A stretch of 64,000 nt of DNA from Clostridia bacterium (GCA_017469445.1 JAFUGK010000001.1:108872-172871); one strand, 5' to 3'. Shown: positions 48,531-60,000, counted from the stretch's first letter. Made by a program: numbers and translations. The notes: generated by a model not told the origin, from the sequence alone.

Positions 48531-48779
48531 ATGAAAAAATTTGATGGGAAGAGTAATGCATACGGTAAAATAATTGAAAAATATAGAAAGAGCAAAAGTA
48601 TGTCTAGAGCAGATGTTTCAAGAGAATTAGATTTAATAGATGTTCCTATTAATCCAGATGAATTATATAGAATTGAAAGACAAAATATGATTTTAAAAGA
48701 TTATGAACTAATTGCCATTTGCATGATTTTAGATATTGATTATAATGATTTAATCAAAGTAATTAAAAAGAAAAAATAA
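48531..48779 (+). CDS. XRE-family helix-turn-helix protein
   Basis: 82 residues; helix-turn-helix of Cro/CI type (KYRKSKSMSRADVSRELDLIDVPINPDELYRIERQ). Plus strand, divergent from the AbrB-like gene and convergent with the relaxase; typical small regulator of mobile elements. GGGTAG precedes the ATG weakly. Confidence 0.75.
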   Translation: MKKFDGKSNAYGKIIEKYRKSKSMSRADVSRELDLIDVPINPDELYRIERQNMILKDYELIAICMILDIDYNDLIKVIKKKK

Positions 48780-48806
48780 TATAGATAGAGCCACTTATTT
48801 GTAGCC

Positions 48807-50105
48807 CTATCTTATTTTATTTTTGTTCTTAGTTTTAGTAGCTTCTTTTTCACTTCTATCTTTATTATCTTGAAATCTCTTTTGTATTATCCAGTCTTCT
48901 CTTTCTCCTTTTTCAGCTTTACTAATTATTCTTCTGCAAGTTTGTATTTTCTTATTTATTCTTTCAATATCTTCATTTAAGATATTAATTCTTGCCTTCA
49001 AAATCGTTTTATCGGCTGCATTATCTGTTTTGTTATATAATTTCATATATATTTCTTTTTGAGCCTTTAAAGGAGAAACTTCTTCTAAATATTGAGTCCT
49101 TAAATTTTGGGCATCTTCTATTGATTTCAAATCTTTGCTACTAATCAAACTAAGTTCATCACATAGCTTACTAAATTTATCTATTTCTTTATAATATTCT
49201 GGTGTTCTTTCAACATAGTGTATTTTAGGTGGTAACTTTCCTAAAACATATAAAAAATGCACATACCACCTATAAAAATGAGAGTGTTCCAATAAAAAAG
49301 GATCTATTTTTACACCTTCATATATTTTTACTTTATATACTTTATCTTCTTTGAATTGATAATTTTTATAATAAATTCTGTTCTTTATATTTTCAAAAGT
49401 ATAGTCTTCTCCAAAAGCTCTTGCTAGTCTTATATTTCTATTATAATATGGAGTTGATATAGATATTGAATCTCCAGACTTTTTGATATAATAACCTTTA
49501 TATGCCAAATTATCTGCAAATTCCTGATATTTTCTTGCTTCTTTAATTGCTTCGTCAATATCATTCTTTATAAGTTCCATTTTACCACTATTGCGATTAT
49601 AATTTTTAATTCTACTTCTTGCTATATCTTTTTCTTTATTTGCTTTATCAGTTTCTACTACTGATAGTCTATATTTTCTACATAGTTCATCATTCGTTTC
49701 TCTAACTAATGCTAATTCTACATTTGAATTGTGATATTTACTTCCATCAACAAATGAAACCGAATTTAAAATAATGTGGTTATGAACATTCTCTTTATCA
49801 GTATGTGTGCAAACTAATACTTGATATTTATCTCCCCATAAACTTTCAGCAAGTTCCATGCCTATATCATTACATTGCCTAGCTGATACTTCTTTTCCAT
49901 TAAATGATTGTATAAAATGATAACCTAATCTTCCACCTTCTTTATGAAAATTCTTTTTTGTAAGCATCATTTGTGTATAAGCAGTTTCTGGTAAACAATT
50001 TATTCCAGATATTAAAATTCCATGTTCGGTTTTTTCTCCATTTTTAACATAATTTATTGCTGCCTCTAAATTCTTTTTTATAACTTTATATTTAGTAATT
50101 GCCAT
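48807..50105 (-). CDS. Relaxase / mobilization nuclease (MobP-like)
   Basis: About 432 residues. N-terminal relaxase domain with the HUH motif HNHIILNSVSFVDGSKYHNS (metal-binding His pair) near residue 113 and an upstream Tyr-containing segment; the C-terminal half is basic and coiled. Starts MAITKYKVIKKNLEAAINYV. Should nick oriT and lead DNA transfer with a helper's conjugation apparatus. Twelve bases after mobC. Confidence 0.88.
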   Translation of the reverse strand: MAITKYKVIKKNLEAAINYVKNGEKTEHGILISGINCLPETAYTQMMLTKKNFHKEGGRLGYHFIQSFNGKEVSARQCNDIGMELAESLWGDKYQVLVCTHTDKENVHNHIILNSVSFVDGSKYHNSNVELALVRETNDELCRKYRLSVVETDKANKEKDIARSRIKNYNRNSGKMELIKNDIDEAIKEARKYQEFADNLAYKGYYIKKSGDSISISTPYYNRNIRLARAFGEDYTFENIKNRIYYKNYQFKEDKVYKVKIYEGVKIDPFLLEHSHFYRWYVHFLYVLGKLPPKIHYVERTPEYYKEIDKFSKLCDELSLISSKDLKSIEDAQNLRTQYLEEVSPLKAQKEIYMKLYNKTDNAADKTILKARINILNEDIERINKKIQTCRRIISKAEKGEREDWIIQKRFQDNKDRSEKEATKTKNKNKIR

Positions 50106-50116
50106 AAGCCACCTCC

Positions 50117-50461
50117 TTATTTTTGTCTTGAATATACTTTCTTTTCAAACCTTAAAATAAAATCTGACAATTCTTTTGAAATATAACTATAATCATCATG
50201 TGATGTGCTATATCTTGAATTTGCAATTCTTGCAATCTGATTTATATTATTTGCTATTCCATATATTTCTTTTTGAAAAGATTTTATTTCTTCAGTTGGT
50301 TGTGCTTTTATTCTATAACCTTTAATTGTACTTCTAATAAATTCTGATTCAGTTAGCCCTGCTTCTTTTGATTTTTTCTTTAGTAATTCATCTTCTTTTG
50401 CATCTATCCATATTTGTTTCTTTATATTTCTCTTTCTCATATTTTTTTGTTCTCCTTTCAA
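50117..50461 (-). CDS. MobC-like relaxosome protein
   Basis: 114 residues (start perhaps at the internal MRKRNIKKQ). Ribbon-helix-helix type N-terminus (KKQIWIDAKEDELLKKKSKEAGLTESEFIRSTI) and the MobC helical tail (QKEIYGIANNINQIARIANS). Helps relaxase open oriT. Upstream of relaxase with the presumed oriT just before it. Confidence 0.85.
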   Translation of the reverse strand: MKGEQKNMRKRNIKKQIWIDAKEDELLKKKSKEAGLTESEFIRSTIKGYRIKAQPTEEIKSFQKEIYGIANNINQIARIANSRYSTSHDDYSYISKELSDFILRFEKKVYSRQK

Positions 50462-50620
50462 AAAAATTACCAGTCTTTTTTCAGACTGGCTTAAAAATAT
50501 TAAGGGGTTTGGGGAAGCAATTCCCCATCAATCAGTTTCCCATAAAAACTGACAAGCAGTATTTATACGGGAGTATAAATGCGACGCTTGCTTTTAATAT
50601 ACTGTCAAGCTGTGAAGTCC
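50462..50620. other. Candidate oriT region of the element
   Basis: Series of palindromes: CCAGTCttttttcaGACTGG (50471-50490), GGGGAAgcaaTTCCCC (about 50511-50526), CAGTTTcccataAAAACTG (about 50534-50552) and TATTTATACgggaGTATAAATG (about 50559-50581), ending near GACGCTTGC. Location directly before mobC is the usual oriT place in Tn4451-like elements. Confidence 0.5.
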
Positions 50621-51112
50621 TTATAATTTGCTAAAAATAAGTGCTTTATCTTCAATTCTTTCACATATTTTGCTTACTTCTTCATTAGAAAAATAGTCAT
50701 TATCATTCAATAATTCATTATAAAAATTTTCCTTTTCTCTATAATCCATATCAACAAAAAAGTGATCAACTTTTTGATTTTTAATGATAGAAATTGGAAT
50801 AATTTTATCTACTTCACAGTCTGAAACAAAATTTAAATCACAACTTTTATAGCTAATATCTAATGCTGGATTTGTAAAAATAAAAGGTATAAAACCAACA
50901 TAAGTTTTCCATTTTACTTCATATTTATTTGCATATATTTGACCTAAAATTGTTTTATTTCTAATAACAAAAATACCTTTCTTTGTTACTATAATATAAT
51001 TATAGAAAGTCATTTTACTTCTTCCTTTTATTAAAATATTCTTGTAAATTACAAGTTCATTATTGAATAGATTTTTAAATTCTTCTGTTACTTTTAATTC
51101 ATTATTTCTCAT
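50621..51112 (-). CDS. NERD-like domain protein
   Basis: 163 residues with a segment resembling the NERD nuclease-related domain: YNYIIVTKKGIFVIRNKTI and YANKYEVKWKTYVGFIPF. The usual catalytic DEx-K pattern is not obvious, so the nuclease assignment is weak. It lies between oriT and tnpV and may be part of the mobilization region. Confidence 0.4.
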   Translation of the reverse strand: MRNNELKVTEEFKNLFNNELVIYKNILIKGRSKMTFYNYIIVTKKGIFVIRNKTILGQIYANKYEVKWKTYVGFIPFIFTNPALDISYKSCDLNFVSDCEVDKIIPISIIKNQKVDHFFVDMDYREKENFYNELLNDNDYFSNEEVSKICERIEDKALIFSKL

Positions 51113-51193
51113 TTTTATTTGCTCCTTTCAAACTATTTTTTATTTTAAAAGGAGAAGAAACTTTTACATTTCTTCTCCACTATTTGTATTTAA

Positions 51194-51568
51194 TTAAACA
51201 TATATCAACTCCTTTCCAACAATTTCTTCTGCTTGATTTTTAAAGTTATTCATCATTCCAACCCAATATAATGGATCAGAATTTTTCATTTCTTCTGTTA
51301 AATCACTTTGCTCTTTTAATTGTTTTATTATTCTTTCTACTTTATCTTTTGCTTGCATATCTGTTTCTACAATGTGTTTTCTTAAAGTTCCTTCCATAAG
51401 CATTATTGTATATTCTGCTTTCTTGTTTTCTTTCAAATAATTTAATCTTAATCGTCCATATTTTCCTATACAATAATCTGGATATTCATCCTTTGGTAGT
51501 ACTAAATTTGGTACATAATAATCTCCTTCCTTATGATATTCAATTTTGTTTTTTCTTTCATTATCCAT
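51194..51568 (-). CDS. TnpV-like transposon protein
   Basis: 124 residues. Pattern YHKEGDYYVPNLVLPKDE, YCIGKYGRLRLNYLKENKKAEYT and GMMNNFKNQAEEIVGKELIYV match the TnpV proteins of Tn4451/Tn4453-type elements, which are conserved but of unknown role. Supports the element type. Confidence 0.8.
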   Translation of the reverse strand: MDNERKNKIEYHKEGDYYVPNLVLPKDEYPDYCIGKYGRLRLNYLKENKKAEYTIMLMEGTLRKHIVETDMQAKDKVERIIKQLKEQSDLTEEMKNSDPLYWVGMMNNFKNQAEEIVGKELIYV

Positions 51569-51589
51569 AATGAAAACCTCCTTTAAAAT

Positions 51590-52085
51590 AATTTTTTATA
51601 TAAAAATAGAATAGATTTACCATTCTATAATTACCGTTATTTTTCTATAATTAAGAAACCAGAGAGAGTAAGCTTTGTAGATTAGGCGTAATATATCCCA
51701 TTTTGATAAAAGGATTATTACGCCTCTATTTATAAGAAACCGTCGGTCGGTCGCCAAGTTTCATAGGCAGTCTAGTAAGTAGCTAAAGCTACTATAATTG
51801 CTGATAACTTAATATCCTTGCTTATACTTGTCCAAGCTTTTTACAATTACAAATCCACATCCAAGTATCCACCAATACTCTTTATTTATTGTGAGTTTAT
51901 AGTTCCAAGTTCTCACTTACGCATTTTGTATAAATAGACCGTTTACACTAATACGAGCATATTTTATAGCATCGGCTTGCTAAACCAAGAACTTTTATAG
52001 AGGTTCTGCATATCTCTAAAACAATAAAAAAACACCTGCAACTTTTAACATTGCAAATGCTTTCTATTTTTCTATTCAATTAAAT
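51590..52085. ncRNA. ~490-bp gene-free region with palindromes (possible element RNA or origin)
   Basis: No convincing gene. Contains AGGCGTAAT...ATTACGCCT (about 51694-51734), GTCGGTCGGTCGCC tandem iterons near 51743-51756, and GTAGCTaaAGCTAC (about 51780-51793). Its length, mixed GC and hairpins differ from plain intergenic DNA. Could be a structural RNA, a replication/transfer site or remnant. Confidence 0.3.
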
Positions 52086-52135
52086 AAAATGTGAAACATT
52101 TTGCTCTATTTTAGAGTATTTTGTTTCACATTTTT
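52086..52135 (-). terminator. Terminator after the AbiEii-like gene
   Basis: AAATGTGAAAC pairs with GTTTCACATTT (about 52088-52134), with an inner CTCTATTTTAGAG stem; directly beyond the stop at 52138. Confidence 0.7.
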
Positions 52136-52137
52136 GT

Positions 52138-53085
52138 TTATATAATATATTTATTGTTTATTATTTCATTTAAAGTATTCTTTACTTCACTAATTTCTAT
52201 TTTATATTTGTCATTTAATACATATTTGTTTTGCATATTATCAAATTCCTTTAATAAATCTTCATTAAAGTCTTGTTTCAAATATGTAAAATCTTTTATT
52301 TTAATATTTGCATCTATTCCACCTTTTCTAATGCTTTCTTCTTGCCTTTTATATGAAATTAACTGTTCCAATTCTTCTTTATTTTGTAATAATTCTTTGA
52401 TTTCCTTTGTTTGTGCTAGTATTGTAATATCATATAAATGCTTTGATGTATCTTTATACATATTTCTAATATAATAAAACTCAGCTGCAAAAACTTTATC
52501 TATAAACATTCTTTCTAGCTTAATAATGTTTATATCAAAATTAGATATTCCAAATTGTTCTCTTAATATCTTTCTTTCATTTTCATTGGCTAGTTTATAT
52601 ATAAGTGGCTCAATATTGTATCTTTTGTATGGCTCACTAACAGTAAAAGATGTTGCTTCTACTTGTATAATTCCTGCTCTATGTAGTGGATCTTTGCTAG
52701 TATCGTAAATAGAATTGTATCTGTATATTCCTGTAACACTTCCTTTATTATCAATGCACTCATCTTTTGATAATTCTAAACCTTCTATTTCATAACCTAG
52801 AGCTGACTCCTTTAGTCTATTTTTATTTTTAGTATTTGATTGTTCAGGAAGAACTTTTACTGTTAAATCTATATCCTCTGAAAAGCGATTCATTGTGTCT
52901 AATATTTTATAGACTGCTGTTCCACCTTTAAAATATGCCTGCAACTCATCTTGATTTTTCGATAACTCTTTCAATATTGTACATACATAATAATCTTTTT
53001 CAATAATGTCTGAGTCTATACCAGTTCTTGTATTTAAGTTATCTATAAACTCTCTAAATAGTTCTTTATTCAAATGTAAATTCAT
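52138..53085 (-). CDS. AbiEii-type nucleotidyltransferase (toxin)
   Basis: 315 residues with the AbiEii/DUF1814 core: EKDYYVCTILKELS, FKGGTAVYKI (nucleotidyltransferase GGT motif, residues 48-57) and RFSEDIDLTVKV (two catalytic Asp). C-terminal helical region. Type IV-like toxin of abortive-infection systems. Ten bases after the AbiEi-like gene, as in known AbiE operons. No in-frame CGG. Confidence 0.88.
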   Translation of the reverse strand: MNLHLNKELFREFIDNLNTRTGIDSDIIEKDYYVCTILKELSKNQDELQAYFKGGTAVYKILDTMNRFSEDIDLTVKVLPEQSNTKNKNRLKESALGYEIEGLELSKDECIDNKGSVTGIYRYNSIYDTSKDPLHRAGIIQVEATSFTVSEPYKRYNIEPLIYKLANENERKILREQFGISNFDINIIKLERMFIDKVFAAEFYYIRNMYKDTSKHLYDITILAQTKEIKELLQNKEELEQLISYKRQEESIRKGGIDANIKIKDFTYLKQDFNEDLLKEFDNMQNKYVLNDKYKIEISEVKNTLNEIINNKYII

Positions 53086-53094
53086 TTTAATCTC

Positions 53095-53751
53095 CTATCT
53101 TGCTAGGACAAGTATTTTATTAATAACAGTTCTACTTTTTGTATCCATAGCATATTTAATTATCTTCTCAAAATCCAAATCATTTTCTTCAATGAAATTA
53201 TAAATTATTTCATCTGCATTATCTACTTCAATTCCTATATTGTCTTTATTCTCTATTAAGTCAAATAATTGCAGATATTTATAATTTTCATTATTTATTA
53301 CTATTTTGGGTTTTCTGATTATAACATTTAAGTTTTTGTTTTCATATTTATTAAAGTTTTTACATTCATTTGTTGCAATGTCTATAATGTTTGGAACTTG
53401 TGTAGTTAAATGAGCTTCATTAAAAAGTTTAGCTCCAGTAATGTATCCTTTTACATTTCCATCTTTGTCCATTATATATTTATACTGAATAATTTGTCTA
53501 TTTCCTAATAGCATCTTACCAAATATGTTTTCATTTGGAATATAATAAATACCTTTATATGCTGTTTCTATTATGCCTTCTTTATTCATTCTATTTAAAA
53601 TTGCTTTAACATTATTAAAAACCTTTTCTTTATCTTTTTCATTATAAAATTTAATAATGTATTCTTTGATTTCTTCAATAAAAATTGGTATTCCTTTTTC
53701 AGTCTTATTTATATATTCTAACACCATATTATAGCAATTCATTTTACCCAC
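53095..53751 (-). CDS. AbiEi-type antitoxin
   Basis: 218 residues with an N-terminal winged-helix (LNRMNKEGIIETAYKGIYYI) and the DUF6088/AbiEi-like C-terminal domain (GNRQIIQYKYIMDKDGNVKGYITGAKL). First gene of the AbiE pair; usual function is transcriptional repression of the operon and neutralising AbiEii. Phage defence or element maintenance. Confidence 0.82.
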   Translation of the reverse strand: MGKMNCYNMVLEYINKTEKGIPIFIEEIKEYIIKFYNEKDKEKVFNNVKAILNRMNKEGIIETAYKGIYYIPNENIFGKMLLGNRQIIQYKYIMDKDGNVKGYITGAKLFNEAHLTTQVPNIIDIATNECKNFNKYENKNLNVIIRKPKIVINNENYKYLQLFDLIENKDNIGIEVDNADEIIYNFIEENDLDFEKIIKYAMDTKSRTVINKILVLAR

Positions 53752-54058
53752 CTCTTTATTACTATTTTATGATTATTTTTGCATTTTATTCATATTATAG
53801 TAATATTTTAGCATTTTTTTCGCCATTTGTCAAATGTTATCGGAATTTTATAAATTTATTCAATATGTATTGTGCATTTTTTGACTATTTCGTTGTGCAA
53901 ATTTTGAGTATTTTATATGTTCTCAAGTTTTTCATTCGACACTTTTTAAGGATAATATTGTTTTTCATTACGAATTTTTTCCGTTTACGGAACTTTTTCG
54001 TAATATATATGTAAGAGTATCAATATTTTATAGGTGTATTGTTGTTGTGTACATTTTC
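53752..54058. other. Right-end region of the element with a strong palindrome
   Basis: About 300 bases without a gene. Includes ATTACGAA (53967-53974), CCGTTTACGG (53981-53990) and TTCGTAAT (53997-54004), concentric palindromes on one axis, and GTATTGTTGTTGTG (about 54037) which resembles the att flanks. Candidate binding region for recombinase accessory factors or AbiEi. Confidence 0.5.
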
Positions 54059-57000
54059 TTACTTTGGCTTGATTTCAAGCATATTTGCCAAAAACTGTCC
54101 ACAAGAACAACACTCATGTGTGTATTGTCCTCCATTTTCTCTTATTCCTGGTAAATATGATTTTATATATCCTGGATTTATATTCCCTTTTTCAAATGGA
54201 GGATCTAATAGTTTTATTATTGCATTTTCTTTATCTATCAACTGATTTTCAAGCTCTTCCATTGCTATTTTATTTTTTCCTTCTTCTCCTGCTTTTGATA
54301 TTACCGCCCAGCTCTGTGCTATACTATCTATTCTTGCTTCTTCACTTTGCATGCTACCTATTATTTGTCCATCATCTGTATATGCCCTTCTATACCAGCG
54401 TCCATCCCAACCAGCAGTATTTAGTGATTGTTTTAAATTTTTCATAACATTTATATACTTTATTTTTCTTTCTAAGTCATTTTTATTTTCGCATATAGTA
54501 ATAAATTTTTCTAATATATTATACAAAAAGAAACCTAACCATACACTCTCTCCGATTCCCTTATTTCCCACTGTACTAAAACCATCATTCCAATCACCTG
54601 AACCTATTTTAGGAAGATTATTTTCTCCAAAACTTAAAGATTTTTCTATTGCTCTTATGCAATGCATATACAGCGTTTCTTCAATATTGGTCGTTGGGTG
54701 AATATTATAATGCTCATCTATACCTTCTTCTAACGTTTTACCTTGTACATATGGAATTTTTTCTTCTAAAATTTCATAATCATTTGTGTAATTTATATAT
54801 TCTTCTACAACATAAACAAGCCATAATAAATCATCTGAAAATCTAGTTCTTATTCCTTTTCCACTTTCCTCATGCCACCAATGTTCAACATCACCTTCTA
54901 TAAATTGATGTCCAGCATGTTTTAAAATTTGTTTTTTCATAAGTTCAACATCTAAATATTTTAGGCCAAGCGTATCCTGTAATTGGTCTCTAAATCCAAA
55001 AGCTCCTCCAGATTGATAAAATCCAGACCTTGCCCATAATCTACAAGATATAGTTTGATATGCTGCCCAACCATTTAACATAATGTTAATGGATTCTACA
55101 GGAGTTTTTACTTGTATAACATTTAATTTATCAAACCAATATTGTTTTATATCTTGAAAAGCCTTTTTAACTTCTTCTATATCCCTATATTTATCTATAT
55201 ATTGCCTCATTTCATAACTATTATCACTTTCTCCAAACATTAGTACAATTTCTTTACTTTCAAATTCATCTAGTTTTAGTTCTATTTCTACTGCAACACA
55301 GGCTATTTGCCCTAATCCATTTTCATTGTCAAGCTGTGTCTTGTTTAACCCCTCAGGATTAGAAATATTATTTTCTCCTATAAAACTTTTTTTACTTCCA
55401 GTGTATGATTTTATTTGCTCTGAAGAACTTACAAATGCAATATTTTTCTTAAACTCCTCCTCATACATATTTTTAATTAATATAATATTTCCTTCATGGC
55501 TTAAAACTATATTACCCATAGTTTTTATTTCGTCTTCTCCTAGTACTGGTTTTATATAATATACTAGCTTTAGATTCCTTTTTTCAGGTAAAACATTTTT
55601 TATTTTTACTATATTTAATTTTATTTTATCTTCTCGTGGAACAAAGACATCTGTACTTTGAATTAAATTGTCGCTTATATGCTCATAATTTGCATAACCA
55701 AATCCATATTTTATAAAATAATCGTTATCATCTGGCATTGGCATTGCTCCTAGTGACCACACTTTTCCATTGTCTACATCTTTTAGATAAATTATTTCTG
55801 ACGGAATGTCAACTACAGGATTGTTACTCCATGCGCTTAATCTATTTAACCTGCTATTCTTACTCCAAGTAAAACCTCCCATATTTTCAGTTACAATTGT
55901 TCCAAATCTTTCATTTGAAATAACATGGCTCCAAGTTGTAGGTAATTTATTATTTTTATTAATCTTTATTAAATACTCTTTTCCATCTTCAGAAAAGCCA
56001 CCATACTCATTATAATATTTTAGTTTTTCTGTATCTAAGCTCTTTCCTGTAGTTTCTATTTCTTTCTTCTCCTCTACAACTGGTAAGTTAGATATTTCTT
56101 TAATACTATTTAAATAGTCTTTCTCCATATATTTTAATATTGAATTTATATTACCTTTTGAAGCATCAATTATTAAATTTGCTCTAAATTCCAGCAAATC
56201 TCTATCTTCAGTTTCTTTTGAATTTAATATATATATTCCGGGCTTCTCTGTTCTGCAAATAACTAAGTTGCCTATTTTGAATTTTTCTTTCTATTTCTTC
56301 TTTTACATATTTTTCATATACATTTTCTTCTTCATTTAATATAACAAAATCTATGTTTATATTTTTTACTTTAAAATATTCATAAGCCTTTAGTAAATCT
56401 TCAATAACATATATATCATTTACATCTTTAATTTTTGCAAGTAAAATTGGTAAATCTCCTGATATACCATACTTCCACAAATCACATTGTTTAAATTCCT
56501 TTTGTGTTATTAGACTATTTATATATAGTTTTTTACTATTATTTTGAAATAATAAATAAGATAATATTTTTTGATATTTCTCTATTTCTTTTCCTTTTAT
56601 TCCTAAATATCTAGTTTCTTCTTCTACCTTTATTTTGGATATTTCAAAAGCTCTACTAATTTCTTCTTCATTTTTGTATTTAGATATATTTTCTTCAATT
56701 TTTTCTTTCTCATTTGATACAGCAATTAATAAATTTAATCTAATTTTTTCATTAGGCATAATTTTTATAGTTCTTCTAAGTGCAATACTCTGATCTGGTA
56801 CTATTCCAACATATCTTGAAAACGGTTTAGAATTTTCTATCATATCTGGAATATCAATATTTCCTCTTCCTAACAATTTACTTCTATCTATTTCATACTC
56901 TAAATCTCCAATTGTTTCTCCATCAGTATATAAGTTGATTCCTAAGAATAACTCTTCTTCTTTTCCTCTTGCTTTTCTTTTTACTAAAATAGAGCCTGTA

Positions 57001-60000
57001 TTATTTAAATATTCTGTTTCTAAAAATAATTTGTTAAATGCGGGATGAGCATAGTCTTGTTCTTTACTCGATAACACAGGTTCAAGCAAACTACTTATTT
57101 CTAATATTTTTTCTTCTTCACCTATATTTTCTATTTCTAAACTTCTAATTTCAACTGGTTCATCTGGCGATATTCCTATTTTTAATGTTGTTCTAACATC
57201 GTCTTTTTCTTGTATAAATTTGCTTATATCTGGCATAAATTGAACTTCATATTTTTCATTTCTTTCTAGCTTGCTTTTTGCCAAATTCCATACTTTTTGA
57301 TTTTTTACATCTTTAATATAAAAAAATATCCCCTGCATATAATCATCAGTTTGTTTAAATTTATTAATTATTAAATTTTTATATTTACTTACCCCTTCTC
57401 CTTTATCATTTATACAAATTGTATAATTATCATTTGAAATAACATTAATATTACTTATATATGGGCTTAAAACTGTATATACTCGCTCTGTATAAGGTTC
57501 ATAATCCATATATTTTAGTTTTTCTATTTTCTCTTTTCTTTCTTTTGTTGTAACTACATTAATAGGCATTCTTTCTTGTAATAGTATGTCTACTGCTTCA
57601 ATTTCAGGGTTATACATAAATCTTTTTTGCAACACATTATTATTTACCAAATTATTTATAGATAACAAAATTAATGCTTGATGATGTGCCATATATGTTT
57701 TTACAGGCATATACTTTATACTAACTCTTAATCTTTCTGGTGTATAGTCCAATGCCTCGTATAAGCCATACTTTCCAAGCATATTTTTATTTTCAATTTC
57801 TTTAATATTTTCTATTACTTCTTCTGGTTCATCTGGCAAATCTAAAATACTTGCATATGGAGATATTATTTTTTCATCACCTAAACCTCTTTTTAAGCCA
57901 AGCCAAGGTATTCCAAATGCTTTATATTGATAATTTGAATTCAAATCTTTCAAATTAAAGGCAGATTCTGATATTCCCCATGGTATTCCTAGTTTTTTAC
58001 TATATTCTTTTTGACTCATAACTAAAAATTTGCAAGATTCATCTAATAAACTTCCCGGATATTTTTTTATATTTACATTTGGCATTAAATATTCAAAAGC
58101 AGTTCCAGACCATGAAATAAGTCCTTTATATCCATTTAAACTAGTAAGCGTCCTACTTAAATTATTCCAATGTTTTACTGGTACATCCTTTTTTGCTATT
58201 GCAATTAAACTTGCTTGCCTTGCTTCAGATGCTAATAAATCATAATACGAATCTGTTAATTTATTTTCTTCAACATTATAACCTATCGAAAAAATTCCTT
58301 TTTCCTCATCATACAAATCATAAAAATTGGTATTGTTAATTGTCTTACTGCATATATCTAACATTTCTTTTGCTAATCTACTATTGATACTTTCTTTTTT
58401 TTCGTTTTTTATTACTCTAATTAAAAATTGTTTTAAAGTATACATGTAACCTATAAAATTTCCATTATCTACAGTTGAAATATACCTTGGAAATAACGGT
58501 TTTAAAGTTTTAGTATCATACCAATTATATAAATGTCCATTCCATTTTTCTAAACTATTTATTGTATTTAAAGATTTATTTAATAACGAAATTGTCTCAT
58601 CTAAATTAATGTATCCTAAATCAAAAGCAGAAACAACAGCAAGTAATCCGTAGCCCAATATTAGTTGACGACGTTCTTTTCATTATCTTTTGCTTTCTAT
58701 CTTCTTGATAATTATCTGGGGGAAGATAATTATTTTCCTCATTCATATATTTCTTAAAGTATTCCCAGGTTTTTTCCCCTAATTCTAAAACGAATTTCTT
58801 GTTATCATCACTTAATAATTCATATTTATTTAATTCTACATTTTCTATGCTTATATACCAAGCAATTAATGGGGCTAGTATCCACAATATAGCCACAACT
58901 CCAATAAGTGCTGTTCCAACATTTATAGGATTGAAAATTAAGTAAATTAAAGTTGCTAATCCTATTAGTATATTTACAATCATTAATTTAAAATAGCTTA
59001 TAATAGTGGTTTTTGCTTCTTTTTCTGCCTCCTCTGATGTTGTCCATTCTAATAAGTTTTGCTTTGAAATGTATTGCCTATATATAGCCCTAATTATTGC
59101 ATCTAACGACTTATATGCTTTATATGGTAAAGTTGAAAGATTTATAATACTAGCAATAAAACTTCCTTTAATTCCCGTAATATATGGAGTAAAAGTTTTT
59201 TGGCTTGGTAAGTATTCCTCTTTAAGCACAACATCTATTATTATTGGTATAAATACACTTAAAAGCAACAATGTAGTTATAAACCAAACTCTTATATCAT
59301 ATACTGCATATATAATTGCTAAAACTAGTAAGCTAAAAATCAAACTTACTTCAACTAAACTTCTTCTTAAATTATCTATTATTTTAAATTTAGATAATAT
59401 ATTTAATGGATTTTTCTCTGTTTTACCGGAAGATATTTCAACTTTTGAAGATATCCATTTTATAATTTGCCAATCTCCCCTTATCCATCTATGAAGTCTT
59501 TGAATCCAACTACTATACTTACTTGGCGTTCCATCTAATAAAACAATATCAGACGCAAGTGCACATCTTAAGTATGAACCTTCTAGTAAATCATGGCTTA
59601 AAATTTTATTTTCTGGCATCCTATTTTTTAATACTTTAGAAAAAACATGTAAATCATATATTCCTTTACCTGTAAAAATTCCTTCATCAAAATTATCTTG
59701 GTATACATCTGAAATTGCATTTGCATATGCATCTATTCCTGGTAACCCTGCAAATATCCTAGAAAATATACTTTTATTTGCATCTACCAAATTTACTCCA
59801 ACTCTTGGCTGTATTATTCCATACCCTTTTGCAACAATATTTTTCTTTTCATCTATTTGTGGTTTATTTAAAATATGTGCCATTGCACCTACTAACTCTA
59901 ATCCCGAATCTAGCACTAAATTTGTATCTGAATCTAATGTAATTACATATTTTATTTCTGGAATTTTAATATTTTCTAAAGTATTTAGTAAGAATTCATT

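Larger units (their letters stand above)
40210..54124. mobile_element. 13.9-kb integrative mobilizable element (Tn4451-like) inside ndvB
   Basis: Bounded by direct repeats CATGTGTGTA at 40210-40219 and 54115-54124. The reconstructed empty site reads GGA-CAA-TAC-ACA-CAT-GGC in frame through the glucan synthase gene. Contents: large serine recombinase, small conserved ORFs, HTH protein, DUF6076-like protein, tyrosine recombinase, LytTR/DUF3021 module, ABC-F, TfoX-like, AbrB-like and XRE regulators, relaxase, MobC, NERD-like and TnpV proteins, AbiE pair. No conjugation (VirB4/coupling) genes, so it should need a helper. I found no in-frame CGG codon in any of its genes. Confidence 0.9.

Noticed and set aside
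50621..51112. NERD protein as active nuclease
   Set aside because: Fold-like segments are seen but no complete catalytic residue set; left as NERD-like with low confidence.
40210..54124. Element as a complete conjugative element (ICE)
   Set aside because: Relaxase, MobC and oriT-like palindromes are present but no VirB4, coupling protein or other transfer-channel gene; classed as mobilizable only.
56240..56300. Alternative repair of ndvB break 3 at AGG (AAT-AGG-CAA) upstream
   Set aside because: The CGG at 56238-56240 lies nearer the zero-frame stop, restores REAGIYILNSKETED and fits the rule at all other sites; no AGG-linked break exists elsewhere.
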